Counted from the first letter of the stretch, positions 18,799 to 28,682 are shown. The stretch: 64,000 nt of DNA from Halomonas sp. 'Soap Lake #6' (GCF_003031405.1 NZ_CP020469.1:496001-560000), one strand, 5' to 3'. Notes: generated by a model not told the origin, from the sequence alone. Translations and numbers: made by a program.

Positions 18799-18978
18799 AT
18801 GACAAGTAGCAAAACTGATAAAGTAAAAGGTACAGCCAATAAGGCCGCAGGCAAAGTAAAAGAAGCCGCAGGAAAGGCAACGGGGAGCACCAAAACAGAA
18901 GCGAAAGGTAAAGCCCAGCAAGTGAAAGGCGAACTTCAGAAAGCTAAAGGTGAAGCCAAGGAAAAACTCAAGAAGTAA
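18799..18978 (+). CDS. CsbD-like stress protein
   Basis: 59-residue hydrophilic protein with the CsbD pattern: KVKGTANKAAGKVKEAAGKATG, then KGKAQQVKGELQKAKGEAKEKL. It is rich in Lys, Ala and Gly with no aromatic residues, consistent with a stress-induced, partly disordered helix. The ATG at 18799 has GAGGTG upstream; a start at 18790 is possible. Its biochemical role is unknown for the family. Confidence 0.85.
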   Translation: MTSSKTDKVKGTANKAAGKVKEAAGKATGSTKTEAKGKAQQVKGELQKAKGEAKEKLKK

Positions 18979-19007
18979 CTGGCAATCTGCCAGCTAATTA
19001 TCGTTAC

Positions 19008-19031
19008 AACCGGAGCCAATGGCTCCGGTTG
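19008..19031 (+). terminator. Terminator of the csbD-like gene
   Basis: Arms AACCGGAGCC and GGCTCCGGTT around a four-base loop; the downstream T run is weak. Confidence 0.75.
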
Positions 19032-19171
19032 CTGTTTATCAGTCCTTATTTAAGCCAGTACAATTAATGACTATGGGGAATTCCAGTGCGACCATAGCAG
19101 CTCGCTGATAAACGTTGAGAAACTTCCTTCTAGTACGATTATGAGGAAAGCAGATGCTGTATGTCACACGC

Positions 19172-19411
19172 TCAATAGTGGCCTAGTAGCTTCCACCATA
19201 AACCTCCAACCACTACCCAAATGAGTAAGTTCACCACGCTCATAATGAAGCCAGCTATAGATATCGCAATGACGGAAATTGCGCCGATGGGCATGGCTTT
19301 ACCGATGATGGCGACAATAGTACCAACAAAAATTGCCAGCATTAGCCAAGCATTAGGCGTTAAGCCTTCTGGCAAAGGGATCACCAGCCAGATGGAAAGT
19401 GTCGCGCTCAC
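19172..19411 (-). pseudogene. Collapsed DASS/SLC13-type anion symporter: N- and C-termini joined in frame
   Basis: The first part, PEGLTPNAWLMLAIFVGTIV followed by AIIGKAMPIGAI, is the N-terminal signature of divalent-anion:sodium symporters. The last part, SVVNLLIWVVVGGLWWKLLG, is the C-terminal signature of the same family. The roughly 400 residues normally between them are missing, joined in frame at about VIAIS|IAGF. The frame upstream is closed by a stop and uses a GTG as its first start codon. It is almost certainly the scar of an internal deletion. The 79-residue product could still be made as a membrane microprotein. Confidence 0.7.
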
Positions 19412-19637
19412 AACTAGAACTCAACGAGCAAAGAGATATTCTTGTTGCTACTTTAGTCTAAGTCTAAAGGGCGTTAGATAACTTGCTCTATGTCAAGGAT
19501 GGCTCAATAGAAAGGGCGTTTGAGTGAATGTCTTTTATATGCCTGGTAGGTCATCTATCAAAATAAATTATTTGTCCCCCTTGTTTTTAAACCCATGTTT
19601 AATAAGTGTAAATTTAAAATAAGGGCGGATGCAGACT

Positions 19638-20709
19638 CTGAGTGCAACACACTCACTGGATGGTTGATGGGCTCTCATGATACTTGGCCATCAGCTCGCT
19701 CATCACTTCTATCGGACATTTAAAATCAAAGCGTTTTCGAGGCCGCATATTCAGCTCAAAGGCAATGGCATCCAGCTCTTCCTGGCTATGTACTGAAAGG
19801 TCTGTTCCTTTCGGTAAATATTGACGGATAAGGCCATTGATATTCTCATTAGCTCCCCGTTGCCAGGGGCTATGGGGATCGCAAAAGTAAATCGCAACAC
19901 CGGTTTCTTGAGTAATTTTTGCATGGTGTGTCATTTCACGCCCCTGATCATAGGTCATGCTTTTTCGAGCGGTGGTCGGCATTCGGTTCAGGGCGGCACT
20001 AAAACCTGCTACGGCGGATGTGGCGGTGGCGTCGTCCATTTTTGCGAGGATCAGATAGCCACTGCTAAGTTCTACCAAGGTGCCTACCGCAGACGCGTTA
20101 TTCTTACCTTTAATCAGATCGCCTTCCCAGTGGCCGGGCATTTCACGCTTACTGACCTCGGGCGGACGTAAGTGGATGCTGACCATGTCAGGGATCTGAC
20201 CACGTCGATCTACTTCGCCACGGCGAGGCTTACGCGTGGTTTTTCCTTGTCGCAAGCAGTGAATCAGCTCCTTGCGCAGGTGGCCAACGGGCAGGGCATA
20301 AATAGCCGTGTATATCGTCTCTCGGCAGACGTAGGCATCGCTTAGGTCAGGTAATGTCATGGCCTTGAGCTTGCCGCTAATCTGTTCGGGAGACAAGCGT
20401 CGCCGCAACATATAAACGATGAGGTCAAAACGCTCCGTGCCTAGCACAAGCTTCTGTTTCGGGCGACAGGCCGCTCGACGCTTTTCTCGCTGACGTTGAG
20501 CGTGCCGGGCACAGTAACCGTTCTGGGCCATTTGGTTACGGCGTATTTCACGAGAGATGGTTGAAGGAGCTCGCCCTAAGAGCTGGGCAATATGCCGAAG
20601 GCTCATCCCTTGGGCTTGACCCACTTGAATGCTGGCACGTTCTTCAATGCTGAGTTCGAGGTAAGACATGGGACAACACCTTAGCGAAATACTCAGGTGT
20701 TGCACTCAG
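19638..20709 (-). mobile_element. IS30-family insertion sequence
   Basis: About 1.07 kb, bounded by matching inverted ends: CTGAGTGCAACAC at 19638-19650 and its complement GTGTTGCACTCAG at 20697-20709. It contains one complete transposase gene. I could not identify a clear target duplication. It lies between the collapsed DASS gene and the arc operon promoter. Confidence 0.88.
19653..20669 (-). CDS. IS30-family transposase
   Basis: 338 residues. An N-terminal HTH (LSIEERASIQVGQAQGMSLR then RAPSTISREIRRN) is followed by the DDE core: GHWEGDLIKG, MTYDQGREM and PWQRGANENINGLIRQYLPKG, a complete IS30 catalytic triad. The start at 20669 (MSYLELS) gives the usual family length; a longer frame to 20705 would run into the terminal repeat. 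The gene appears intact, so the element may still be mobile. Confidence 0.92.
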   Translation of the reverse strand: MSYLELSIEERASIQVGQAQGMSLRHIAQLLGRAPSTISREIRRNQMAQNGYCARHAQRQREKRRAACRPKQKLVLGTERFDLIVYMLRRRLSPEQISGKLKAMTLPDLSDAYVCRETIYTAIYALPVGHLRKELIHCLRQGKTTRKPRRGEVDRRGQIPDMVSIHLRPPEVSKREMPGHWEGDLIKGKNNASAVGTLVELSSGYLILAKMDDATATSAVAGFSAALNRMPTTARKSMTYDQGREMTHHAKITQETGVAIYFCDPHSPWQRGANENINGLIRQYLPKGTDLSVHSQEELDAIAFELNMRPRKRFDFKCPIEVMSELMAKYHESPSTIQ

Positions 20710-20754
20710 TTTCTGCGGCCAAGAAGTTTTAATTTCTGTATGTTTGTTTGTTTT

Positions 20755-20803
20755 TTGATGTTAATCAACTTTTTTATTCTGATGCTGGCCTATAGTTGAG
20801 GGA
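20755..20803 (+). promoter_or_regulatory. ANR/FNR box and class II promoter for the arginine deiminase operon
   Basis: TTGATGTTAATCAA at 20755-20768 is a perfect FNR-type site. A -10-like TATAGT lies at 20791-20796, giving a predicted start near 20803, so the box centre falls at about -41.5, the class II activator position. It sits 46 bases from the edge of the IS30 element and about 90 bases before the transporter gene. This is the expected oxygen control of arginine fermentation. Confidence 0.85.
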
Positions 20804-20894
20804 GTAAAAGATTAATATTTTTTAGTTTGTATCGTGATAATGGATTTTTAGCCCGTAAAAATGCAGGGAACGATAACTTATTAGGGGGAGGGCA

Positions 20895-22334
20895 ATGGAT
20901 AACATACAAACGAGTGGTAATAAGAAAGTGAAAAGCTTTCGTTTTCCAACGGCGTTTACCATTTTATTTAGCCTGACAATCTTGGCTGCAATGCTGACTT
21001 GGTTCGTACCGGCGGGCCAGTATGAACGGGAGTTTGATGAGTCGCTGGGGCGCGAAGTTACCGTTGTGGGTAGCTATCAGCAGGTGGAACCTAATCCGCA
21101 AAATGCCTGGGATGTGTTAATGGCCCCAATTGCGGGGCTTTACGACCCTGAGAGCAATACGGCTAATGCAATCGATGTGGCGCTTTTCGTGCTCATTATT
21201 GGTGGCTTTATTGGGGTTGTGACGGCAACCGGTGCGATTGATGCGGGAATTGGGAGAGCCATGACTCGCATGGCGGGGCATGAAAAATGGATTATTCCGC
21301 TGCTAATGGGGCTGTTCGCCCTGGGGGGCAGCACCTATGGAATGGCAGAAGAGACACTGGCTTTCTACATGCTGCTAATTCCTATCATTATCGCAGCTGG
21401 CTATGACTCAGTAACGGCCGTTGCAATTATTCTGCTGGGGGCGGGAGTAGGTGTGTTGGGCTCGACAGTCAACGCATTCGCTACGGTCATTGCATCCGAT
21501 GCTGCAGGTATACCTTTCACCGATGGCCTTGTTCTAAGACTAGTGATACTGACGCTGTGCTTCGTGGCCACCGTTCTATATGTGATGCGTTATGCGGCAA
21601 ATGTTCGCCGTAACCCCAAAGCCTCAATTGTTAGTGATCAGTATGAAGCGGATCGTGATTATTTTCTAAGTCAGCGTGACGCGGAAACGTTGCCGTTTAC
21701 GCGCACCCGTAAGCTAGTGCTCATTCTATTCGCTTGCACCTTCCTCATTATGGTGTGGGGCGTACTGGCGCAAGATTGGTGGATGGGCGAAATGACAGCA
21801 CTCTTTCTGGCATCCAGCTTGGTAGTGGGCGTTGTGTCCCGCCTGGGTGAAGTGCGCTTTGTCGACTCCTTTGTAGGTGGTGCAAAAGAGTTGCTGGGAG
21901 TCGCACTTATCATCGGTCTGGCCAGGGGGATTGTGGTCATCATGGATGCTGGCTTAGTCACCGATACGCTTCTGCACTGGTCTGAAGAGCGTGTGAGTGG
22001 CCTCTCCAGTGTTGCCTTCATCAATGTGATGTATTGGTTACAGGTGATGATGTCGTTTTTTGTTCCCTCCTCGTCAGGTCTAGCGGTAATGAGTATGCCT
22101 GTTTTAGCACCTATGGCGGACTTCGCTGGGGTAGGGCGAGATTTGGTAGTGACCGCTTATCAGTCGGCGAATGGATTAGTGAACCTGATCAACCCAACCT
22201 TTGCCGTGGTAATGGGGGCGCTTGCGATAGGGCGTGTGCCCTATGAGCGCTGGCTGCGATTCATGTGGCCGCTGCTGTTGATTTTGACAGTGATCATTCT
22301 GGTGTGTTTGAGCCTGGCAGCTCTGCTGGGCTGA
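20895..22334 (+). CDS. arcD: YfcC/ArcD-type arginine-ornithine exchanger
   Basis: 479-residue inner-membrane carrier of the YfcC family with roughly 12 helices. It has an N-terminal FRFPTAFTILFSLTILAAML, the WFVPAGQYER motif, GGFIGVVTATGAIDAGIG, and the FFVPSSSGLAVMSMPVLAP segment in the last third. It is the first gene behind the ANR box and is followed by arcA, arcB and arcC, so arginine/ornithine exchange is the likely job. It is not homologous over its length to the APC-type ArcD of Pseudomonas; the symbol reflects function by context. Confidence 0.82.
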   Translation: MDNIQTSGNKKVKSFRFPTAFTILFSLTILAAMLTWFVPAGQYEREFDESLGREVTVVGSYQQVEPNPQNAWDVLMAPIAGLYDPESNTANAIDVALFVLIIGGFIGVVTATGAIDAGIGRAMTRMAGHEKWIIPLLMGLFALGGSTYGMAEETLAFYMLLIPIIIAAGYDSVTAVAIILLGAGVGVLGSTVNAFATVIASDAAGIPFTDGLVLRLVILTLCFVATVLYVMRYAANVRRNPKASIVSDQYEADRDYFLSQRDAETLPFTRTRKLVLILFACTFLIMVWGVLAQDWWMGEMTALFLASSLVVGVVSRLGEVRFVDSFVGGAKELLGVALIIGLARGIVVIMDAGLVTDTLLHWSEERVSGLSSVAFINVMYWLQVMMSFFVPSSSGLAVMSMPVLAPMADFAGVGRDLVVTAYQSANGLVNLINPTFAVVMGALAIGRVPYERWLRFMWPLLLILTVIILVCLSLAALLG

Positions 22335-22357
22335 AAGGTTCTCAATGTTGGCCGTGG

Positions 22358-22455
22358 CCACAAGCTGCTAAGCCACAAATTACTAGACCACAAATTACTA
22401 GACCACAAATTACTAGACCACAAATTACTGGGCCACAAGTTACTGGGCCACAAGC
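22358..22455 (+). repeat. 15-bp tandem repeats (about six and a half units) between arcD and arcA
   Basis: Units of CCACAAATTACTAGA start at 22373, 22388 and 22403. Diverged versions lie at 22358, 22418 and 22433, with a partial unit at 22448. The change is graded: the outer copies end in TAAG or TGGG and carry AAGC or AAGT. The array fills most of the 161-base gap and ends about 40 bases before arcA. No stem or coding role is obvious. Confidence 0.9.
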
Positions 22456-22495
22456 TTAACGATACATGCCTACCGGCATGCAGAGGAGAAACGTG

Positions 22496-23752
22496 ATGTC
22501 TACCAATACCCCAATGCTAGGTGTCCATTCTGAAGCAGGCAAACTGCATAAAGTAATGGTCTGCTCACCTGGGTTGGCTCATCAGCGTCTAACGCCGAGT
22601 AATTGTGATGATTTGCTGTTCGACGATGTACTGTGGGTTAGTCAAGCCAAGCGTGATCATTTTGATTTTGTGACAAAAATGCGCGAGCGGGGCGTGGAAG
22701 TGCTGGAGATGCACAACCTGTTGACTGATACGCTGAAAATTCCCGAAGCCCGAAGTTGGCTCCTGGATCGTAAGATTACTGCTAATCAGGTGGGGCTAGG
22801 GCTACAGGATGAGGTACGTGCCTGGCTTGATGAGATGGAGCCGCGTCGGCTAGCAGAGTTTCTGATCGGTGGGGTATCAGGCAGTGATATGGCGGGCTCC
22901 GAGGGTGGTGAAATACTTAAGATGTTTCGCGATTACTTGGGCCATTCAAGCTTTATCCTGCCGCCTTTGCCGAACACCCAGTTCACCCGGGATACCACAT
23001 GCTGGATCTACGGCGGTGTGACACTGAATCCCATGCACTGGCCCGCTCGGCGTCAGGAAACGCTGCTTACCACGGCGATCTATAAATTCCATCCTGAGTT
23101 TGAAAAGGCCGATTTTAAGGTTTGGTACGGTGATCCTGATGTCGACCACGGCTTAGCGACTCTGGAGGGTGGAGACGTGATGCCGCTAGGCAATGGGGTG
23201 GTACTTATTGGGATGGGGGAGCGCAGCTCCCGTCAGGCCATTGGTCAAGTAGCGCAGGCGTTATTCTCTGCCGGCGCGGCCAAACGAATCATTGTTGCAG
23301 GTCTGCCTAAATCTCGCTCGGCCATGCATTTGGATACCGTTTTCAGCTTCTGTGACTTTGATCTGGTGACGATTTTTCCTGACGTCGTGCGCAACATTGT
23401 CGCGTTCAGCCTGAGGCCCGATGAGAGCCGCCCAGGCAGTATCGATGTACGTCGAGAAGAAAATAGCTTTCTTGATGTGGTGGCAGAGTCTCTTGGATTG
23501 CCCGCTTTACGTGTTGTTGAAACAGGTGGCAACAGCTTTGAATCAGAGCGTGAGCAATGGGATGACGGCAACAATGTCGTGGCACTGGAGCCTGGTGTTG
23601 TCATTGGCTACGACCGCAATACCTACACAAATACCTTGCTACGTAAGGCAGGCGTGGAAGTGATTACCATCAGCGCCAGCGAGCTGGGCCGTGGCCGTGG
23701 CGGCGGCCACTGCATGACTTGCCCAATCATTCGCGATCCCATTGATTACTGA
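22496..23752 (+). CDS. arcA: Arginine deiminase
   Basis: Hydrolyses arginine to citrulline and ammonia, the first step of arginine fermentation. 418 residues, the standard length. Landmarks: [57 protein letters not shown], and the catalytic Cys in [13 protein letters not shown] (Cys406). AGAGGAGAAACGTG precedes ATG 22496; an upstream start at 22466 is in frame but unsupported. The repeat array lies just upstream. Confidence 0.97.
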   Translation: MSTNTPMLGVHSEAGKLHKVMVCSPGLAHQRLTPSNCDDLLFDDVLWVSQAKRDHFDFVTKMRERGVEVLEMHNLLTDTLKIPEARSWLLDRKITANQVGLGLQDEVRAWLDEMEPRRLAEFLIGGVSGSDMAGSEGGEILKMFRDYLGHSSFILPPLPNTQFTRDTTCWIYGGVTLNPMHWPARRQETLLTTAIYKFHPEFEKADFKVWYGDPDVDHGLATLEGGDVMPLGNGVVLIGMGERSSRQAIGQVAQALFSAGAAKRIIVAGLPKSRSAMHLDTVFSFCDFDLVTIFPDVVRNIVAFSLRPDESRPGSIDVRREENSFLDVVAESLGLPALRVVETGGNSFESEREQWDDGNNVVALEPGVVIGYDRNTYTNTLLRKAGVEVITISASELGRGRGGGHCMTCPIIRDPIDY

Positions 23753-23763
23753 GAGAGCCCACC

Positions 23764-24774
23764 ATGGCATTTAACATTCATCACCGCAGCCTGCTAAGCC
23801 TAATGCATCATAGCGAGCGAGAGCTTTGCTATCTGCTCGACCTTGCCCGCGACCTCAAACGCGCCAAGTACTCCGGTACGGAGCAGCAACTTCTCAAGGG
23901 GCAGAATATTGCGCTGATATTCGAGAAAACCTCGACCCGTACCCGCTGTGCTTTCGAGGTGGCCGCCTATGATCAAGGTGCCAATATTACCTTCATTGAC
24001 CCAGGATCCTCACAGATTGGTCATAAAGAGAGCATGAAGGATACCGCCCGGGTGTTGGGCCGTATGTATGATGCCATTGAGTATCGTGGCTTTAAGCAGG
24101 AGGTTGTCGAAGAGTTGGCCAGATATGCCGGGGTACCGGTATACAACGGGCTGACTGAGGAGTATCACCCGACTCAGATGCTCGCTGATGTGATGACCAT
24201 GCGGGAAAGTACAGACAAACCACTCCATCAGATTAGCTATGCCTATGTTGGTGATGCACATAACAACATGGGGAAGTCGTTGCTGCTGATTGGCGCCAAA
24301 CTTGGCATGGATGTGCGTATTGCTGCGCCCAAGGCGTTGTGGCCTCACCAAGAGCACATTGATGCCTGCCAGCGCTTCGCCAATGAAAGTGGCGCCACTA
24401 TTACCTTGACCGAAGACCCCGCAGCGGCAGTTAAAGGTGTCGACTTTATTCACACGGATGTTTGGGTCTCAATGGGTGAGCCAGTAGAAGCCTGGGGGGA
24501 GCGTATTGAGCAGTTACTGCCTTATCAGGTCAACAGTAAATTGATGCAGTACTCCGGTAATCCGCGCGTAAAATTCATGCATTGCTTGCCCGCTTTCCAT
24601 AATACGGAAACTAAAATCGGCAAGCAGGTTGCCGACCAGTATCCGCACTTGGCAAATGGCATTGAAGTGACCGAGGAGGTCTTTGAGTCACCCGCTTGCA
24701 TTGCATTTGAGCAGGCGGAAAACCGTATGCACACTATCAAAGCGCTGCTTGTTGCCACCTTAGGTGGGGTTTGA
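23764..24774 (+). CDS. arcB: Ornithine carbamoyltransferase, catabolic
   Basis: 336 residues. It carries the carbamoyl-phosphate motif [16 protein letters not shown], the [12 protein letters not shown] loop, [14 protein letters not shown] and the catalytic [11 protein letters not shown] with its Cys. In the ADI pathway it phosphorolyses citrulline to ornithine and carbamoyl phosphate. It starts 11 bases after arcA and its length and operon setting indicate the catabolic isozyme. Confidence 0.96.
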   Translation: MAFNIHHRSLLSLMHHSERELCYLLDLARDLKRAKYSGTEQQLLKGQNIALIFEKTSTRTRCAFEVAAYDQGANITFIDPGSSQIGHKESMKDTARVLGRMYDAIEYRGFKQEVVEELARYAGVPVYNGLTEEYHPTQMLADVMTMRESTDKPLHQISYAYVGDAHNNMGKSLLLIGAKLGMDVRIAAPKALWPHQEHIDACQRFANESGATITLTEDPAAAVKGVDFIHTDVWVSMGEPVEAWGERIEQLLPYQVNSKLMQYSGNPRVKFMHCLPAFHNTETKIGKQVADQYPHLANGIEVTEEVFESPACIAFEQAENRMHTIKALLVATLGGV

Positions 24775-24819
24775 TCATCCGTGATTAATCATGCCAATGG
24801 GGATCAAGGAGGAAAGTCT

Positions 24820-25749
24820 ATGCGCATCGTTGTTGCACTGGGTGGCAATGCCTTGCTACGCCGAGGAGAGCCAATGACAGCAGAGGCTCAGCGTGGAAAT
24901 ATCAGAATCGCGTGTGAACAAATTGCCAAGATTGCGCCAAATAATGAACTGGTCATCGCCCATGGCAATGGACCGCAAGTTGGATTACTGGCCCTGCAAG
25001 GGGCTGCTTACACGGATGTTAGTGCCTATCCACTGGACGTTTTAGGTGCGGAAACTGAGGGTATGATCGGCTATATGATCGAGCAGGAGCTTGGTAATCT
25101 GCTGCCGTTTGAAGTACCACTGGCCACCCTGTTAACACAAGTGGAGGTTGATCTGAATGACCCTGCATTTCAGCACCCCAGTAAGCCAATAGGCCCAGTC
25201 TACACAGCAGAGGAAGCCGAACGCCTAGCGAAGGAAAAAGGGTGGAGTATTGCCCCTGATGGCGACAAATTCCGCCGTGTAGTGGCCAGCCCTCGCCCCA
25301 ATAGAATTTTTGAGCTTCTTCCAATCAAGTGGTTGTTGGAAAAAGGGGCTATTGTCATTTGCGCGGGAGGCGGCGGCATTCCTACCGCTTACGACGAACA
25401 TAATAAGCTGCATGGTGTGGAGGCCGTAATCGATAAAGATCTCTGCTCAGCCCTGCTAGCTGAGCAACTACAGGCAGATTTATTGATCATTGCGACAGAT
25501 GTTGATGCTGCTTATGTTGACTGGAATGGGCCAAACCACAAAGCAATTGCGAGTGCTCATCCAGACGTACTCAATAGCATGAAATTTGCGGCGGGTTCCA
25601 TGGGGCCAAAAATAGCAGCGGCTTGCAGCTACAGCAGGAATACCGGTAAGGCAGCTGTTATTGGCTCTTTGGCTGATATCGAAGAAATCCTTCAGGGAGT
25701 CGCAGGTACAAGAGTCAGCACTGGCATACAGGGCATTAGCTTTCGTTAG
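24820..25749 (+). CDS. arcC: Carbamate kinase
   Basis: 309 residues of the amino-acid-kinase fold: [17 protein letters not shown] at the N-terminus, [30 protein letters not shown] and [20 protein letters not shown]. It makes ATP, ammonia and CO2 from carbamoyl phosphate, the energy-yielding last step. AGGAGG at good distance fixes ATG 24820; a GTG at 24781 is in frame but lacks a ribosome site. It is the last gene of the arc operon. Confidence 0.96.
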   Translation: MRIVVALGGNALLRRGEPMTAEAQRGNIRIACEQIAKIAPNNELVIAHGNGPQVGLLALQGAAYTDVSAYPLDVLGAETEGMIGYMIEQELGNLLPFEVPLATLLTQVEVDLNDPAFQHPSKPIGPVYTAEEAERLAKEKGWSIAPDGDKFRRVVASPRPNRIFELLPIKWLLEKGAIVICAGGGGIPTAYDEHNKLHGVEAVIDKDLCSALLAEQLQADLLIIATDVDAAYVDWNGPNHKAIASAHPDVLNSMKFAAGSMGPKIAAACSYSRNTGKAAVIGSLADIEEILQGVAGTRVSTGIQGISFR

Positions 25750-25756
25750 TGAGTCT

Positions 25757-25783
25757 CTGCGCGGTAGCAGATTAACCGCGCAG
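25757..25783 (+). terminator. Stem-loop after arcC, between convergent genes
   Basis: Arms CTGCGCGG and CCGCGCAG around an 11-base loop. There is no T tract on the plus strand. It lies between the convergent arcC and gltS genes and may slow transcription from both sides. Confidence 0.6.
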
Positions 25784-25812
25784 ATAACTTTCGGCTAAGT
25801 ATTCATCGTGAT

Positions 25813-27030
25813 TCAACCTGCCATGATACCGATGATTAATGCATTAACTAAGTCGATGAAGAAACCACAGACCAGCGGCACGACGATAAAGGCGTTCGGT
25901 GCCGCGCCGTATTGGCGTGTGACAGCAGTCATATTAGCGATGGCTGTCGCAGTAGAGCCGAGAACGATACCGCCAAAACCTGCGCATACCACGGAAGCCT
26001 CATAATCTCTTCCCATGAAACGGTGCACAACGAAGGCCACGAACAGGATCGTTAGCAATATCTGTATGGCCAGGGCGGTGGTGATGAAACCCAGAACACC
26101 TTGTAGTTCCCACAGCTGCAATCCCATTAGTGCCATCGTCAAAAACATACCGAGGCTCATGTCTGAGATCAGGGCGATACCGGGTTGCATGCTTGGCCAG
26201 TTCCACAATCGTCCTTTACCTTCGTGAGTGATTAAGTCGCAGACACTGCGCAGGATAATGCCTGCCAGCAGGCAGCCAACGAAGTCCGGAAGCATGAGAC
26301 CACTCATCGCAATCAGTGTGGTCAAACCCTGGCCTAGCATCAGCGCTAGATTCAGCCAGAAAAGAGCCAGCAGTACCCCATGATAATCGAGCCGCAATAA
26401 CGGTTCGTCTTTGTGCAGGGTGCCAATTTCCAGCTCAGCGTCGCCGGATGGACGTGTGTTATGTTTGCGTATTAAGTAACCAGCAATTGGCCCGCCAATC
26501 AAACAGGCTGCTATCAGCCCAATCATATTAGCGGCCAGGCCGAGCTCTCCGGCATTAGCGATACCTAGCTCCTCAACGAAGTAAGGTGTCCAGGCCATGG
26601 TGGTACCAATACCACCTGTCAATGAGATTGAGCCAACCATTAGCCCTGCACGGGCATCCATACTGAATCCCGTAGCAATGGTCATGCCGATAAAATTCTG
26701 TAGCACGATGAAACTACTGGCTAATACCAGCAATATCATTAATGGACGGCCGCCCTTGATCAGGCTTCTGATTTGGGAGTTAAGGCCGATGGCGGCGAAG
26801 AAGTACAGCAACAGCATGTCACGCGCGCCAAGCTCGAAGAAAATACTGATATTGAAAACGTAATACAGCAGGCAGACGATGGCTGCGCATAATGCACCCC
26901 CAACCAGCGGCTCGGGAATGCTGTAGCGGCGTAGTAAGGACCAGCGTTGGGTAAGTTCCTTACCAATGAACAGCAGTAGGATCGCCAGCGTAAAACTGAG
27001 AAAAGCATGGACTTCTATGGATGGTGGCAT
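25813..27030 (-). CDS. gltS: Sodium/glutamate symporter
   Basis: 405 residues with about ten to twelve helices. GltS landmarks are SFTLAILLLFIGKELTQR, the EPLVGGALCAAI segment, GSISLTGGIGTTMAWTPYF (the conserved glycine-rich loop), and GFGGIVLGSTATAIANMTAV near the C-terminus. It imports glutamate with sodium, which suits a halophile. It faces the arc operon; a possible ANR box lies upstream. Confidence 0.92.
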   Translation of the reverse strand: MPPSIEVHAFLSFTLAILLLFIGKELTQRWSLLRRYSIPEPLVGGALCAAIVCLLYYVFNISIFFELGARDMLLLYFFAAIGLNSQIRSLIKGGRPLMILLVLASSFIVLQNFIGMTIATGFSMDARAGLMVGSISLTGGIGTTMAWTPYFVEELGIANAGELGLAANMIGLIAACLIGGPIAGYLIRKHNTRPSGDAELEIGTLHKDEPLLRLDYHGVLLALFWLNLALMLGQGLTTLIAMSGLMLPDFVGCLLAGIILRSVCDLITHEGKGRLWNWPSMQPGIALISDMSLGMFLTMALMGLQLWELQGVLGFITTALAIQILLTILFVAFVVHRFMGRDYEASVVCAGFGGIVLGSTATAIANMTAVTRQYGAAPNAFIVVPLVCGFFIDLVNALIIGIMAG

Positions 27031-27602
27031 GGGACATCTTTGTTAACGGTGATTAGGGAGTAAGTCATCAGAGCATATTGCTAAATAGCCTCGTGCTAAA
27101 GAGCTTAGCGTTAAAGGCGCAGTTTCTATCATTTCTTATCCTAGAGCATGAGAGATTGAGAACGTTAAGTTTTCAACAAGGTAGGAAGAGCGTGAAGTTA
27201 GCAGTACTTTTTTTATTGTCAAATGATTCATCACAAGAGAGATGATTTAGATCAAATAACGCCTGACTAGTCATTTTTTAGTTTTGCTGACCTAGATATC
27301 AAGTGAGCAAGTATTACGGGCTATTTCCGCTTTATGTGTTTTTCGCTGGCGATTTTGGCTTTTAATTTTTTTCAGTATTAGCGCTGTTTCTGGGCTAGCT
27401 AGTTACCAGGTTAGAATTCTTGGGCAATAAATATGGCGCAGTAAATAGTAAATATGATGGAGTTGCATGTTTGGAGTGAGAAAAAGCTTAATTTAGCGTG
27501 CTAAAACGTGATATGGCGCAATTTTAGCTGCCGCCAGCTATCGCTTAATAGCCTAAGCTTAATGGTGAAGCACCATGACTACCCTCCCTGAGGAATCGTC
27601 CT
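27031..27602. promoter_or_regulatory. gltS-adh divergent promoter region with a candidate ANR/FNR box
   Basis: The 570-base AT-rich gap holds no gene that I can support. At 27242-27255 ATGATTTAGATCAA (read on the minus strand as TTGATCTAAATCAT) matches the FNR consensus except for one end base. On the minus strand, ACAATA lies 22 bases further at 27219-27214, the class II spacing, which would drive gltS. No comparable arrangement was found toward the alcohol dehydrogenase gene. Confidence 0.4.
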
Positions 27603-28682
27603 ATGCCCACCATGATGAAAGCGGCTATTTTTGTTGAGCCTGGCCGCATCGAGATTAACGACAAACCCATTCCCGAGATTGGTCCCAACGATGCGCTAAT
27701 GCGTGTTACCACCACGACCATTTGTGGCACCGATGTACATATCCTGAAAGGTGAGTATCCAGTAGAGCGTGGCTTAACCATTGGCCATGAGCCTGTCGGT
27801 GTTATTGAAAAGCTAGGGGCCAATGTTAAAGGTTATAAAGAAGGCCAGCGAGTGATTGCTGGTGCGATCTGCCCCAGTTTTACATCCTATGCCTGCCAAG
27901 ATGGCTGTAGCGCCCAAGATGGTGGCCACCAAAGCCACGGCTATAAACCGATGGGCGGCTGGCGCTTTGGCAACACCATCGATGGTGCCCAGGCTGAGTA
28001 TCTACTGGTGCCGGACGCCCAGGCAAACCTGTCTCCCGTACCAGATGGTTTAACAGACGAACAAGTACTAATGTGTCCTGACATTATGTCGACCGGTTTT
28101 GCCGGTGCCGAAGCTGCAGGCATCAAAATTGGTGATGTGGTGGCCGTGTTCGCCCAAGGCCCGATTGGGCTATGTGCCACGGCGGGTGCAAGGCTACGTG
28201 GGGCGGGGGTGATTATTGCGGTTGACGGCGTTGATGAGCGGTTGGCGATAGCCAAACAGATGGGTGCCGACGTAGTGCTGGATTTTCGCAAGGTTGATGT
28301 GGTGGAGGAGATTCTTAAGCTTACAGGTGGGCGTGGTGTTGATGTCGCGATTGAGGCGCTCGGCCTACAGCAAACCTTTGAATCTGCCTTGAGAGTCTTG
28401 AAACCCGGTGGAACGCTCTCAAGCCTTGGGGTGTACTCCGAAGACCTGACAATTCCGCTAGGCGCGTTCTGTGCTGGCTTAGGAGATCACAAAATCATCA
28501 CCTCACTTTGCCCCGGTGGCAAAGAGCGTATGCGCAGGCTAATGAGCATCATTGCCGCAGGGCGATTAGATCTTGGGCCGATGGTCACCCACCGTTACGC
28601 TCTGGAGAACATTGTTGAGGCCTATGATCTATTTTCCCACCAGCGCGATGGCGTACTGAAAGTGGCCCTTGAGGTCTCATAA
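27603..28682 (+). CDS. Zinc-dependent medium-chain alcohol dehydrogenase (secondary-alcohol type)
   Basis: 359 residues. The GroES-like half holds catalytic zinc ligands Cys in TTICGTDVH, His-Glu in GHEPVG, and Asp in CPDIMSTG, the Cys-His-Asp set typical of isopropanol-type enzymes. The Rossmann half has FAQGPIGLCATAGARLRGA followed by VDGVDERL, whose acidic residue favours NAD. A Cys-containing insert (CPSFTSYACQDGCSAQDG) sits where other MDRs carry the structural zinc loop. The 3' end of the gene recurs as a decayed copy at 30787. Confidence 0.9.
   Translation: MPTMMKAAIFVEPGRIEINDKPIPEIGPNDALMRVTTTTICGTDVHILKGEYPVERGLTIGHEPVGVIEKLGANVKGYKEGQRVIAGAICPSFTSYACQDGCSAQDGGHQSHGYKPMGGWRFGNTIDGAQAEYLLVPDAQANLSPVPDGLTDEQVLMCPDIMSTGFAGAEAAGIKIGDVVAVFAQGPIGLCATAGARLRGAGVIIAVDGVDERLAIAKQMGADVVLDFRKVDVVEEILKLTGGRGVDVAIEALGLQQTFESALRVLKPGGTLSSLGVYSEDLTIPLGAFCAGLGDHKIITSLCPGGKERMRRLMSIIAAGRLDLGPMVTHRYALENIVEAYDLFSHQRDGVLKVALEVS

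Noticed and set aside
22358..22455. CRISPR array
   Set aside because: Units are 15 bases and contiguous with no spacers, and no cas genes are present.
22265..22459. Short frame with PQITR repeats reading through the arcD-arcA gap
   Set aside because: The repeated peptide merely reflects the 15-bp DNA repeat; there is no ribosome site and it overlaps the end of arcD.
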